Assembly (NCBI RefSeq): GCF_000473105.1
Contig: NZ_KI421498.1
Coordinates: forward strand, 248,001-312,000
Direction: 5' to 3'
From: Phaeobacter inhibens DSM 16374
GTDB taxonomy: Bacteria > Pseudomonadota > Alphaproteobacteria > Rhodobacterales > Rhodobacteraceae
DNA: 64,000 bases
The notes beneath the pieces were generated by a model, which was given only the letters and a program-made list of their open reading frames with translations, was not told the origin of the DNA and ran no database searches. Each line of letters opens with the position of its first letter. Position 1 is the first letter of the stretch. Below are positions 24,839-33,679 of this stretch, piece after piece. The position numbers and the translations under genes were made by a program.

Positions 24839-25633
24839 ATGACTTCAGCCGCGTTTTCAGATCTGGAGGTTGCCCATCGGATGGCCGATGCTGCACGCCA
24901 GGCGATCCTGCCATATTTTCGTTCAGCCGGGCTGCAATCCGACAACAAACTGGACGAAGGCTTTGATCCTGTCACCATTGCTGATCGCGCTGCCGAACAG
25001 GCGATGCGGTCCGTGCTTTCCGAACTGCGCCCCGAGGACAGCATCCTTGGCGAGGAATTTGGCGAAACACACGGCCAGTCCGGTCGTACCTGGGTTCTTG
25101 ATCCGATTGACGGCACCCGTGGCTTTATCAGTGGGACCCCAACTTGGGGGGTGCTGATCGCGCTTGGGGATGCAGATGGTCCGTTTCTGGGTATCGTCGA
25201 TCAGCCTTATATCGGCGAGCGCTTTATCGGCACGCCAGAAGGGGCCAGTCTGACTGGTCCGCTCGGTCACAGCGCACTTGTCACGCGCGCCACCGACAGC
25301 CTGTCTGAGGCAACGCTGTTCACCACATTTCCAGAAGTCGGCACCGAGGCCGAACGCGCCGCCTTCCAACGGGTTTCAGCTCAGGTGCGCCTCACCCGCT
25401 ACGGCATGGACTGCTACGCCTATGCGCTGCTGGCCGCCGGACAGTGTGATCTGGTGATTGAGGCAGGTCTCAACGCCTATGACATTCAGGCGCCGATCGC
25501 GGTCATTCAGGCGGCGGGCGGCGTGGTGACCAACTGGCAGGGCGAGCCCGCGCATGAGGGCGGTCAGGTCCTCGCAGCCGCCACTGCCGAGCTTCATGCT
25601 GCAGCGCTTGCGCTGATCCAGCAAACCGCTTGA
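24839..25633 (+). CDS. hisN: Inositol-monophosphatase-family phosphatase, histidinol-phosphatase type (HisN-like)
   Basis: 264 residues. The IMPase metal sites are visible: GEEFGE (about 72-77), VLDPIDGTRGFISG (about 86-99) with the D-P-I-D-G-T signature, and the C-terminal GLNAYDIQAPIAVIQAAGGV in place of W-D-x-A-A/P. The short FISGTPTWGVLIAL stretch matches the HisN branch of actinobacteria and alphaproteobacteria, which performs the penultimate step of histidine synthesis. The symbol rests on similarity only; other substrates are possible. The start is the best ATG, since earlier in-frame starts overlap the XRE gene end. Confidence 0.82.
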   Translation: MTSAAFSDLEVAHRMADAARQAILPYFRSAGLQSDNKLDEGFDPVTIADRAAEQAMRSVLSELRPEDSILGEEFGETHGQSGRTWVLDPIDGTRGFISGTPTWGVLIALGDADGPFLGIVDQPYIGERFIGTPEGASLTGPLGHSALVTRATDSLSEATLFTTFPEVGTEAERAAFQRVSAQVRLTRYGMDCYAYALLAAGQCDLVIEAGLNAYDIQAPIAVIQAAGGVVTNWQGEPAHEGGQVLAAATAELHAAALALIQQTA

Positions 25634-25745
25634 ACTGCCTGCAGATAATCAGCTAAACCATCACAGCGCGCCGAGTCCTTTGCCCTTATTCTGTCGGCGC
25701 GTCTTCACACTTCACCGAAATGGGCGGCCTGATGGAGTGTGACCT

Positions 25746-27086
25746 GTGCCTGAAATTCTGATCCAAGATATTGATGTCGCGCTGACAATGGATGATCAGC
25801 GCAGCCAGCTTTCGGCTGTGGATCTGCGTATCCGCGACGGGATTATCGCTGAGATTGGCAGCGGTCTCACCACCGAGGGAGAGCGGATCAGCGGCAAGGG
25901 CTGTGTGGTGACGCCCGGTCTGGTGAACACCCACCACCATCTCTACCAGAACCTGACCCGCGCGGTGCCTGGTGCGCAGGATGCGCTGTTGTTTGGCTGG
26001 CTGAAGCGGCTCTATCCGATCTGGTCCGCCTTCACGCCGGATGACATCCATGTCTCCGCCCAGCTGGGGCTGGCCGAGCTGGCCTTCTCCGGCTGCACGC
26101 TTACCTCCGATCACCTCTACCTCTACCCCAATGGTTCAAGACTTGAGGACACGATTGAGGCCGCAGGTGACATTGGTCTGCGCTTCCAGCCAACCCGTGG
26201 CGCCATGAGCATCGGCGAAAGCGCGGGCGGCCTGCCTCCCGACAGCCTGGTCGAGGATGAACGCGCTATTCTTGACGATATGATCCGGGTGGTGGACCGG
26301 TTCCACGACCCCGCCGAAGGATCCATGTGCCGGGTGGCACTGGCCCCCTGTTCGCCGTTCTCCGTCAGCCGCGAGCTGATGCGGGACAGTGCCCTTCTGG
26401 CGCGGGACAAGGGCGTTATGCTGCACACCCATCTGGCCGAAAATGACGAAGACATCGCTTATTCCCTCGCGCAGTTCGGTTGCCGACCCGGCCAATACGC
26501 CGAGGATCTGGGTTGGACCGGCCCCGATGTCTGGCACGCCCATTGTGTGAAACTGGATGCTGAGGAGATTGACCTCTTTGCCCGGACCCGGACCGGCGTG
26601 GCCCATTGCCCCTGTTCCAACTGCCGTCTTGGCAGCGGTATCGCGCCACTGCGCGCGATGCGGGATGCGCGGGTTCCAGTCGGGCTGGGGGTCGATGGAT
26701 CTGCCAGCAATGACATGGCCAGCCTGATCAGCGAGGCGCGTCAGGCCATGCTCTTGCAACGGGTCGCGCAGGGCGCCGATGCCATGAGCGCCTATGAGGC
26801 ACTGGAGATCGCCACCCGGGGCGGCGCAGAGGTGCTGGGACGGCCCGATGTCGGTCAGCTTGCGGTGGGCAAACGCGCCGATATCGCCATGTGGGACGTA
26901 ACCGGCGTTGCCTCAAGCGGCAGCTGGGATCCGGCAGCCCTGTTACTGGCAGGACCTGCTCAGGTGAAACATCTCTTCGTCGAGGGGCGCCAGATCATCC
27001 GCGATAGTAACTTGGCGACCATGGACCTGCCGGGGCTTCTCGAACGGCACCAAAAAGCCACCACACGGCTGATGCAGCTGGCTTGA
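25746..27086 (+). CDS. 8-oxoguanine deaminase-type amidohydrolase
   Basis: 446 residues, cytosolic zinc amidohydrolase. The metal-binding HxH is in NTHHHLYQNLTRAVPGAQ (about 60-77). The third His is in MLHTHLAENDED, the fourth in DVWHAHCVKLD, and the Asp in GLGVDGSASNDMAS. The sequence resembles Pseudomonas 8-oxoguanine deaminase and the atrazine/hydroxyatrazine hydrolase group (TrzN/AtzB). With a guanine deaminase gene facing it, the 8-oxoguanine reading (to urate) is favoured. GTG start with GGAG upstream. Confidence 0.85.
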   Translation: MPEILIQDIDVALTMDDQRSQLSAVDLRIRDGIIAEIGSGLTTEGERISGKGCVVTPGLVNTHHHLYQNLTRAVPGAQDALLFGWLKRLYPIWSAFTPDDIHVSAQLGLAELAFSGCTLTSDHLYLYPNGSRLEDTIEAAGDIGLRFQPTRGAMSIGESAGGLPPDSLVEDERAILDDMIRVVDRFHDPAEGSMCRVALAPCSPFSVSRELMRDSALLARDKGVMLHTHLAENDEDIAYSLAQFGCRPGQYAEDLGWTGPDVWHAHCVKLDAEEIDLFARTRTGVAHCPCSNCRLGSGIAPLRAMRDARVPVGLGVDGSASNDMASLISEARQAMLLQRVAQGADAMSAYEALEIATRGGAEVLGRPDVGQLAVGKRADIAMWDVTGVASSGSWDPAALLLAGPAQVKHLFVEGRQIIRDSNLATMDLPGLLERHQKATTRLMQLA

Positions 27087-27137
27087 TGCGACTGGCCTGA
27101 CGCAACTGGCCAAACTGGGCACCATCGCTCCGCCCAT

Positions 27138-27167
27138 CTTCTGGCGCCAAATATCCCCGCCGGAGGC
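27138..27167 (+). repeat. Full copy of the CTTCTGGC...CGCCGGAGGC intergenic repeat
   Basis: 30 bases: CTTCTGGCGCCAAATATCCC then CGCCGGAGGC. 28 of 30 bases match the copy at 47221-47250. It lies between two convergent deaminase genes, 52 bases after the first stop. Confidence 0.75.
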
Positions 27168-27216
27168 AGAGGCGCGTCAGCGCCTCCCTCGCTTTGACGT
27201 CCTGTTGCGGCAGGGT

Positions 27217-28503
27217 TCAGTCGCGCGCGCCGTTGATCCAGACCTCGGCAACCGCCCGGTCATCGCCCATCATGATGGTGGCAAAGACCGACTCCCAGAG
27301 GTCTTTCGCCCCGGCGCTGCGCTGCGCAATGGCAGGGGTTGAGGCCAGATCCAGCACCACCAGATCCGCCTCCATGCCAGGTGCGATATTGCCGATCTGG
27401 TCTCCCATATGCAGCGCGCGGGCCGAGCCTTGCGTGGCCAGCCACAGCAATTGTGCCGCATGCAGGGGCGTGCCGCGCAGCTGACCAACCTCATAGGCCG
27501 CCGCCATGGTGCGCAGCATCGAGAAACTGGAGCCGCCACCGGTATCTGTGGCGAGACCAATGCGTTGCCCTTCGGCCATCAATCCGGCCATATCAAACAG
27601 CCCAGACCCGATGAAGGTGTTGGAGGTCGGGCAATGCACCAGCGCCGCGCCAACCTCGCGCAGCCGGGCACGTTCGCGGTCTTCCAGATGGATGGCATGC
27701 CCATAAAGACCACGTGCGCCCAGCAGGCCAAATTGCTCATAGGTGTCCAGATAATCCCGCGCCTCGGGAAACAGCGATTTCACCCACGTAATTTCATCCG
27801 TCTGCTCGCTCAGATGGGTCTGCACCAGGCAGTCCGGATGATCAGCCCAAAGCGCGCCCATCGCCTCCAGCTGTTCGGGGGTCGAGGTGGGTGAGAACCG
27901 CGGTGTGATCGCATAGGACAGCCGGTCGACCCCATGCCAGCGCCCAATCAGCGCCGCGCTGTCGTCATGGGCAGACTGCGCGGTGTCGCGCAGCCCGTCG
28001 GGGGCGTTGCGGTCCATGCAGGTCTTGCCCGCAACAACCCGTTGGCCCCGCGCCTGCGCGGCGGTGAAAAACGCATCCACGCTTTCGGGGTGGATGGTGC
28101 AGTAGCTGCACATCGTGGTGGTGCCATTGGCCCGCGTCAGATCGAGATACCGTCCGGCGATTTCATCGGCATAGGCACGATCGCCAAACCGCATCTCCTC
28201 GGGGAAGGTATAGCTGTTCAGCCAGTCGATCAGCCGCTTCCCCCAGCTGGCGATAATGGCAGTTTGGGGGAAATGCACATGGGCATCGACAAATCCGGCC
28301 AGGATCAGCCGGTCGCCGTGATCCACCAGTTCTGCCATCGGATGGGCCTTGCGCAAGCCATCCCATGTGCCCAGCTCCAGCACCTTGCCACCACCGATGG
28401 TGACCGCCTCATGCAGCTTTGCCGCAGCCTCAGGGCTGTCACCCTCAAAGGGGGTGCCCGCAAACGAAAGAACCTGTCCCCGTAAGATATATTCTGCCTG
28501 CAT
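27217..28503 (-). CDS. guaD: Guanine deaminase
   Basis: Hydrolyses guanine to xanthine in purine catabolism, 428 residues, zinc amidohydrolase. The metal motif is FVDAHVHFPQTAIIASWG (about 69-86). Other motifs are CLVQTHLSEQTDE, LYGHAIHLED and GLATDTGGGSSFSML, with the guanine-deaminase-specific LIDWLNSYTFPEE and NGTTTMCSY. The start MQAEYILRG has AAGGA 9 bases upstream; the longer frame adds 18 residues that do not look like a protein start. It is convergent with the 8-oxoguanine deaminase gene and divergent from mgtE. Confidence 0.94.
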   Translation of the reverse strand: MQAEYILRGQVLSFAGTPFEGDSPEAAAKLHEAVTIGGGKVLELGTWDGLRKAHPMAELVDHGDRLILAGFVDAHVHFPQTAIIASWGKRLIDWLNSYTFPEEMRFGDRAYADEIAGRYLDLTRANGTTTMCSYCTIHPESVDAFFTAAQARGQRVVAGKTCMDRNAPDGLRDTAQSAHDDSAALIGRWHGVDRLSYAITPRFSPTSTPEQLEAMGALWADHPDCLVQTHLSEQTDEITWVKSLFPEARDYLDTYEQFGLLGARGLYGHAIHLEDRERARLREVGAALVHCPTSNTFIGSGLFDMAGLMAEGQRIGLATDTGGGSSFSMLRTMAAAYEVGQLRGTPLHAAQLLWLATQGSARALHMGDQIGNIAPGMEADLVVLDLASTPAIAQRSAGAKDLWESVFATIMMGDDRAVAEVWINGARD

Positions 28504-28639
28504 AAGACGCGGTCCTTTCTTGCCAAACTGCGGTCCACAGGATACGCGCAGCATCATCGGCGGTAAATTACGTCATTGTCATTGTTTTTCGGTAACTGCT
28601 TCTTTTATTCCAGAAGCAACCGCGAAAAAGGGGCCTCAG

Positions 28640-30028
28640 ATGATTGCAGACGACCACCAGGAGCCAGTCGACCCCGCGTCCGAGGATGCCTATGAGCTGG
28701 ATCGCAAACGGGTCACCCAGATCCTTGAGGCGGTAGAGGCCGCAGATCAGGCGCAACTGACTGCACTGATGGAGCCATTGCACGCGGCGGACATCGCTGA
28801 CCTGCTGGAACAGATCAGCGCCTTTGACCGGGGCCAGCTGATCCGGCTGTATGATCGCGAATTCGACGGTGAGATCCTGTCGGAACTTGATGAGAGCATC
28901 CGCGAAGAGGTGATTTCTCTGCTGGCGCCACAGGTTCTGGCTGAGGCGGTGCGTGATCTCGAAAGCGATGACGTTGTTGACCTACTGGAGGATCTGGAAG
29001 AGCCGCAGCAAGAGGCCATCCTCAACACGCTCGAAGATGCGGACCGGGTCGCGGTCGAACAATCACTGAGCTATCCTGAGAATTCCGCCGGCCGTCTGAT
29101 GCAGCGTGAGGTGGTGATGGCCCCGGATCACTGGACTGTGGGGCAGGCCATTGATTTCATGCGGGAGTCGGATCATCTGCCGGATCAGTTCTACCATGTC
29201 GTTCTGGTCGACCCGCGGTTACATCCGGTGGGCAATGTCACGCTGGGGCGGATCATGTCGTCGAAGCGTGAGGTACCCCTCAGCACTATCGTCGAGGAGA
29301 CCTTTCAGATCATTCCCGCCGATCAGGACGAGGAAGACGTGGCCTATGCTTTCAACCAGTACCACCTAATCTCGGCCCCGGTTGTCGATGATGAGGGACG
29401 GCTGGTGGGTGTCATCACCATGGATGACGCGATGGTGGTTCTGGACGAAGAACACGAAGAAGACATCCTGCGCCTTGCCGGTGTCGGCGAGGGCAGTCTG
29501 GCCGACCGCGTCATGGCCACGACCAAGCAGCGCTTTCCCTGGCTGGCAGTGAACCTTGCGACCGCGATCCTAGCCTCGCTGGTGATTGCCCAGTTCGAGG
29601 CGACGATTGCCGAATTTGTGGCGCTGGCGGTGCTGATGCCCATCGTGGCCTCCATGGGCGGCAATGCCGGCACGCAATCGCTGACGGTGGCGGTGCGCGC
29701 GCTCGCCACCCGCGACCTTACCGGCTCCAACGTCTGGCGGGTGATCCGGCGGGAGGTTCTGGTGGGATTGGTGAACGGCCTCGCCTTTGCCCTGATCATG
29801 GCCGTTGTCGGGATCCTGTGGTTCGGCTCGCCCATGCTGGGCGCCGTGATCGCCGTCGCTATGGTGATCAATCTGGTCGTCGCGGGGCTGGCAGGTACGG
29901 CGGTCCCGATTATTTTGGAGAAGATCGGCGTCGATCCGGCGCTGGCCTCCGGCGCTTTTGTGACGACGGTTACGGATATCGTTGGTTTCTTTGCCTTTCT
30001 TGGGCTGGCCGGGGTGTTGCTGCTCTGA
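28640..30028 (+). CDS. mgtE: Magnesium transporter MgtE
   Basis: Mg2+ channel of the inner membrane, 462 residues. The order is: MgtE N-domain (about 25-130, acidic helical repeats such as DESIREEVISLLAPQVLAEA), two CBS domains (about 135-260, with VVLVDPRLHPVGNVTLGRIM and LISAPVVDDEGRLVGVITMD), then five membrane helices including MPIVASMGGNAGTQSLTVAV, the family selectivity signature. AAGGGG lies about 7 bases upstream of the chosen ATG; the longer frame crosses the guaD promoter region. No Mg riboswitch (ykoK/mtgA type) is visible in the short leader. Confidence 0.96.
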   Translation: MIADDHQEPVDPASEDAYELDRKRVTQILEAVEAADQAQLTALMEPLHAADIADLLEQISAFDRGQLIRLYDREFDGEILSELDESIREEVISLLAPQVLAEAVRDLESDDVVDLLEDLEEPQQEAILNTLEDADRVAVEQSLSYPENSAGRLMQREVVMAPDHWTVGQAIDFMRESDHLPDQFYHVVLVDPRLHPVGNVTLGRIMSSKREVPLSTIVEETFQIIPADQDEEDVAYAFNQYHLISAPVVDDEGRLVGVITMDDAMVVLDEEHEEDILRLAGVGEGSLADRVMATTKQRFPWLAVNLATAILASLVIAQFEATIAEFVALAVLMPIVASMGGNAGTQSLTVAVRALATRDLTGSNVWRVIRREVLVGLVNGLAFALIMAVVGILWFGSPMLGAVIAVAMVINLVVAGLAGTAVPIILEKIGVDPALASGAFVTTVTDIVGFFAFLGLAGVLLL

Positions 30029-30088
30029 TCCTGCCTGCTGTTACTGCCCATTTGGGCCGTGTTCACTCACTCTGACAGGACCCGTATC

Positions 30089-30652
30089 ATGGATGACCTT
30101 ACCCAGATCAAGGCCGACGCCCGCAAGGCCGCCTTTCAGCGCCGCAAGGCCGCCTTTGACATGAACAAACCCGGCGTCGCGGGCCATCTGTCAGAGGTGC
30201 TGGCAGGCTATCGCGGCGTGCCGCTGTCGGGCTATATGCCGATCCGCACAGAGATTGATCCGCTTCCCGCGATGGCGGAAGCCGCCGCTCATGGCCCTGT
30301 TGGTGTGCCGGTGATCCAGGCCAAGAGTACACCGCTGAAATTCAGTAGCTGGCAGCCGGACGGCGCGCTGCGCGACGGGCCCTTTGGGGCCAAAGTGCCA
30401 GAGGTCGATGACTATTTTGAACCCGAGATCCTGATCGTGCCGCTGGTCGCCTTTGATGCGCGGGGCGGGCGCCTTGGTTATGGGGGCGGCTTTTATGACC
30501 GCACGCTGGAGCTGCTGCGTGCCAAACGTGCGACATTGGCCATCGGTTTTGCCTTTGACGCGCAAGAGGCCGACGACCTACCGCTGGAACCAACGGATCA
30601 GCCGCTGGACATGCTGATCACCGAAAGCCGGGTGTTGCAGTTCAACCGATGA
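30089..30652 (+). CDS. 5-formyltetrahydrofolate cyclo-ligase
   Basis: Converts 5-formyl-THF to 5,10-methenyl-THF using ATP, 187 residues, cytosolic. The signature LGYGGGFYDRTLELLRAKRA is complete, preceded by PEILIVPLVAFDARGGR. The N-terminal DARKAAFQRRKAAF is the usual K-R-rich start. AGGA lies 8 bases before the ATG. It begins 60 bases after mgtE on the same strand. In gammaproteobacteria 6S RNA precedes this gene, but nothing like 6S is seen here. Confidence 0.95.
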   Translation: MDDLTQIKADARKAAFQRRKAAFDMNKPGVAGHLSEVLAGYRGVPLSGYMPIRTEIDPLPAMAEAAAHGPVGVPVIQAKSTPLKFSSWQPDGALRDGPFGAKVPEVDDYFEPEILIVPLVAFDARGGRLGYGGGFYDRTLELLRAKRATLAIGFAFDAQEADDLPLEPTDQPLDMLITESRVLQFNR

Positions 30653-30670
30653 CGCTTGGGTGGGGGTGAC

Positions 30671-30693
30671 CAGGATTTTTCGAAAAAATCCTG
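30671..30693. repeat. AT-rich perfect inverted repeat after the cyclo-ligase gene
   Basis: Ten-base arms CAGGATTTTT and AAAAATCCTG with a CGA loop, 18 bases after the stop. A related element (CCAAGGATT ... AATCCTTGG) is at 51574-51597. It may end transcription weakly or be a dispersed repeat. A second pair, CAAAAC/GTTTTG, follows directly. Confidence 0.55.
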
Positions 30694-30768
30694 ACAAAAC
30701 TTTTCAAAACGTTTTGCACCCACAACGCGGCTCTTGTCCTGAGCCCAGCAACGGCGTACCACGCCCGG

Positions 30769-31581
30769 ATGCGACTATTATTTCTTGGCGATGTCATGGG
30801 CCGTGCGGGACGCAAGGCCATTTCCGAACACCTCCCGCAGATGCGCAAGGACTGGCGGCTCGATTTTGTCGTGGTCAATGGCGAGAACGCCTCCAATGGG
30901 ATGGGGCTGAATGGCGAACACGCCAAGGCGCTGCTGGATGCGGGGGCCGATTGCCTGACCCTTGGCGACCATGCCTTTGACCAGAAGGACATGTTGCAGG
31001 CCATTGAGAAAGAGCCGCGCATTATCCGGCCGCTGAATTTTGCTAAAAACGCACCGGGGCGCGGCTTCCGGCTGTTCAATGCCCCCGGCGGGCGCAAGGT
31101 GCTGGTGGTGCAGGCATTGGGGCAGGTGTTCATGAAACGCGCCTATGATGATCCCTTTGGCGCGGTTGAGGCGGTGCTGAAATCGCACCCACGCGGTGGG
31201 CTGGCGCAGGCGGTGATCGTGGACATGCACTGCGAAGCCACATCCGAGAAGATGGCTATGGGGCATTTCTGCAATGGCCGCGCTTCGCTGGTTGTGGGGA
31301 CACATACCCATGTGCCGACGGGCGATGCGCAGATCCTGTCCGAGGGCACCGGCTATCTGACAGACGCCGGTATGTGCGGCGATTACAACTCGGTGATCGG
31401 CATGGAAAAAGCTGAGCCGATGCGGCGCTTCCTGACCGGAATGCCCAAGAACCGCTTTACCCCCGCCGAGGGCCCAGCAACCCTGTCCGGCGTTTTTGTG
31501 GAAACCGATGACCGGACAGGCGCGGCGAAATCAATCCGCATGATCCGTGTTGGTGGCCTGTTGGAACAGGCAATCCCCTGA
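30769..31581 (+). CDS. ymdB: YmdB-family metallophosphoesterase
   Basis: 270 residues, cytosolic. Calcineurin-like metal motifs are complete: FLGDVMGRAGRKAI (residues 5-18), VVNGENASNGMGLN, TLGDHAFDQKDM, VDMHCEATSEK and VVGTHTHVPTGDAQIL, ending DAGMCGDYNSVIGM. This matches the YmdB/TIGR00282 family, known as 2',3'-cyclic nucleotide phosphodiesterases that affect biofilm and motility in Bacillus and Deinococcus. No good ribosome site is seen. The position after the cyclo-ligase is common in alphaproteobacteria. Confidence 0.92.
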   Translation: MRLLFLGDVMGRAGRKAISEHLPQMRKDWRLDFVVVNGENASNGMGLNGEHAKALLDAGADCLTLGDHAFDQKDMLQAIEKEPRIIRPLNFAKNAPGRGFRLFNAPGGRKVLVVQALGQVFMKRAYDDPFGAVEAVLKSHPRGGLAQAVIVDMHCEATSEKMAMGHFCNGRASLVVGTHTHVPTGDAQILSEGTGYLTDAGMCGDYNSVIGMEKAEPMRRFLTGMPKNRFTPAEGPATLSGVFVETDDRTGAAKSIRMIRVGGLLEQAIP

Positions 31582-31694
31582 GGCAAGCTCTGCTCATGCG
31601 GTTTGCAGCGTGCTGTGCTCCGCAAAAATCACGCGCAGGGCAGGGGGATACTTGCCTGCCTATGCGCGCAAAACCCGAACCCTGTTCGCAAACA

Positions 31695-31730
31695 GCTGAT
31701 AAATCAGCGCTATGCAAACCGGTTGCATAG
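31695..31730. promoter_or_regulatory. Two adjacent palindromes upstream of an SLC13-type transporter gene
   Basis: GCTGAT-AA-ATCAGC (31695-31708) is followed directly by CTATGCAA-ACCGG-TTGCATAG (31710-31730). They lie about 90-125 bases before the transporter start in a 239-bp gap, a position typical of operators. Confidence 0.4.
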
Positions 31731-31820
31731 CGAGCCCCTTGCCTCGGCTGACAAGATCAGGTTCACTCCCTTGGGCCGCGCGATAACGGATGCGGCCATG
31801 GCAGTTCTTTTCGGTTTGCG

Positions 31821-33638
31821 ATGATTGATCTTTCAACCTCTTGGATGTCTTTACCCCTGATGCAGTTTCTTCCCCTTGGTGAGACCGGCGGCGCGGTTCT
31901 GACGCTGCTGATCGTGGTGGCGATGTTTGCCGCTTTCCTGCGCGAAACCTTCCCGACCGAGGTGGTGGCGCTGGCGGGAGTATCCGTGATGCTGGCAACC
32001 GGCGTTCTGCCCTACCAGGCGGCGCTGCCGGTGTTGTCAAATCCGGCGCCCTGGACCATTGCGGCCATGTTCATCATCATGGGGGCCCTGGTGCGCACCG
32101 GTGCGCTGGATGCTTTTACCGCGCAGGCCCGCAAACAGGCCGAGGTCAATCCCAAGCTGGCCATCGCGCTCTTGATGGTCTTTGTCGTTGCTGCCTCTGC
32201 CGTTGTGTCGAATACGCCGGTTGTGGTGGTAATGATTCCGGTGTTCATCCAGATATCGCGCACGATGAAGGTCTCCGCCTCCAAGATGCTGATCCCGCTG
32301 AGTTATGCGGCTATCCTTGGCGGTACGCTGACGCTGATCGGTACGTCTACGAACCTGCTGGTTGACGGTGTCGCACGGGCGCAGGGGCTGGCACCTTTCA
32401 CCATCTTTGAGGTGACACCGCTTGGCATCATTCTGGTGATCTGGGGTATGATCTACCTGCGTTTCATCGCGCCGCGCCTGCTGCCGGACCGTAGCAGCAT
32501 GGCCAGCCTGCTCAGCGACCGTTCGCGGATGAAATTCTTTACCGAGGCGGTGATCCCCCCCGAGAGCAACCTGATCGGCCGCGAGGTTACCGGTGTGCAG
32601 CTGTTCAAACGTCAGGGCGTGCGGCTGATTGATGTCATTCGCGGTGATATCTCACTGCGCAACGCGCTCAAGGGGGTAGAGCTGCAGGTGGGGGATCGCG
32701 TGGTGCTGCGCACGCAGATGACCGAATTGCTTAGCCTGCAACGCAACAAAGAACTGAAACGCGTCGATCAGGTCTCCACCGTGGAAACGGAAACCGTTGA
32801 AGTGCTGATCACTCCCGGCTGCCGCATGGTGGGGCGTTCGCTGGGCGCGATGCGTCTGCGCCGCCGTTATGGCGTCTATACGTTGGCGGTGCATCGCAGG
32901 AATCAGAACATCGGCGTTCAGCTGGAGGATCTGGTGGTGCGGGTCGGCGATACCCTGCTGCTGGAGGGCAACGCCGAGGATATTCAGCGCCTTGCCGCAG
33001 ATATGGATATGGCTGCGGTGTCGCAGCCCTCTGTGCGCGCCTACCGCCGCCGTCACGCCCCCATCGCGATTGTCGCGCTGATCGGTATCGTGGTTCTGGC
33101 AGCGCTTGGCGTGGCGCCGATCCTGTTGTTGTCGGTGCTTGCCGTCTCCACCGTGCTGATCACCCGCTGTATTGACGCGGATGAGGCCTTCTCTTTTGTT
33201 GATGGTCGCCTGCTGACGCTGATCTTTGCGATGCTGGCCATCGGGGCCGCCTTGGAAAGCTCCGGCGCCGTTCGGTTGATCGTCGATGCGGTAGCGCCCT
33301 CGCTCTCAATGCTGCCGCCGTTCCTGCTGGTCTGGGCAGTCTATCTGTTGACCTCAATCCTGACAGAGCTGGTCTCGAACAATGCCGTGGCCGTGGTGGT
33401 GACGCCCATCGCAGTGGGGCTGGCGCAGGCCATGGGCATTGATCCACGCCCCTTGGTGGTGGCGGTGATGGTGGCGGCCTCGGCCTCTTTTGCGACGCCA
33501 ATCGGCTATCAGACCAATATGCTGGTCTACGGTCCGGGCGGTTACAAGTTCACGGATTTTCTGCGCGTCGGCATTCCGCTGAACTTCAGCGTTGGCCTCT
33601 TGGCATCCATCCTGATCCCCTTCTTCTGGCCGCTTTAA
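31821..33638 (+). CDS. SLC13-family permease with two RCK_C (TrkA-C) domains
   Basis: 605 residues. The first six membrane helices (about 25-210) end near FEVTPLGIILVIWGMIYLRF. Two TrkA_C/RCK domains follow (about 225-310 and 320-400: EVTGVQLFKRQGVRLIDVIR, DLVVRVGDTLLLEGNAEDIQ). A second helix bundle (about 415-605) includes TSILTELVSNNAVAVVVTPI and FATPIGYQTNMLVYGPGGY, the SLC13 signature. Such proteins import anions (sulfate, dicarboxylates, selenite) with Na+. The substrate is unknown. A clear paralogue lies at 35463-37238. Confidence 0.88.
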   Translation: MIDLSTSWMSLPLMQFLPLGETGGAVLTLLIVVAMFAAFLRETFPTEVVALAGVSVMLATGVLPYQAALPVLSNPAPWTIAAMFIIMGALVRTGALDAFTAQARKQAEVNPKLAIALLMVFVVAASAVVSNTPVVVVMIPVFIQISRTMKVSASKMLIPLSYAAILGGTLTLIGTSTNLLVDGVARAQGLAPFTIFEVTPLGIILVIWGMIYLRFIAPRLLPDRSSMASLLSDRSRMKFFTEAVIPPESNLIGREVTGVQLFKRQGVRLIDVIRGDISLRNALKGVELQVGDRVVLRTQMTELLSLQRNKELKRVDQVSTVETETVEVLITPGCRMVGRSLGAMRLRRRYGVYTLAVHRRNQNIGVQLEDLVVRVGDTLLLEGNAEDIQRLAADMDMAAVSQPSVRAYRRRHAPIAIVALIGIVVLAALGVAPILLLSVLAVSTVLITRCIDADEAFSFVDGRLLTLIFAMLAIGAALESSGAVRLIVDAVAPSLSMLPPFLLVWAVYLLTSILTELVSNNAVAVVVTPIAVGLAQAMGIDPRPLVVAVMVAASASFATPIGYQTNMLVYGPGGYKFTDFLRVGIPLNFSVGLLASILIPFFWPL

Positions 33639-33679
33639 CAACGGGCAGTAAGGGTCTGTTAACCATAATTTATGTGACT

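Noticed and set aside
30653-30768. Possible 6S RNA next to the 5-formyl-THF cyclo-ligase gene
   Set aside because: The flanks are too short (60 and 116 bases) and show no long bulged hairpin.
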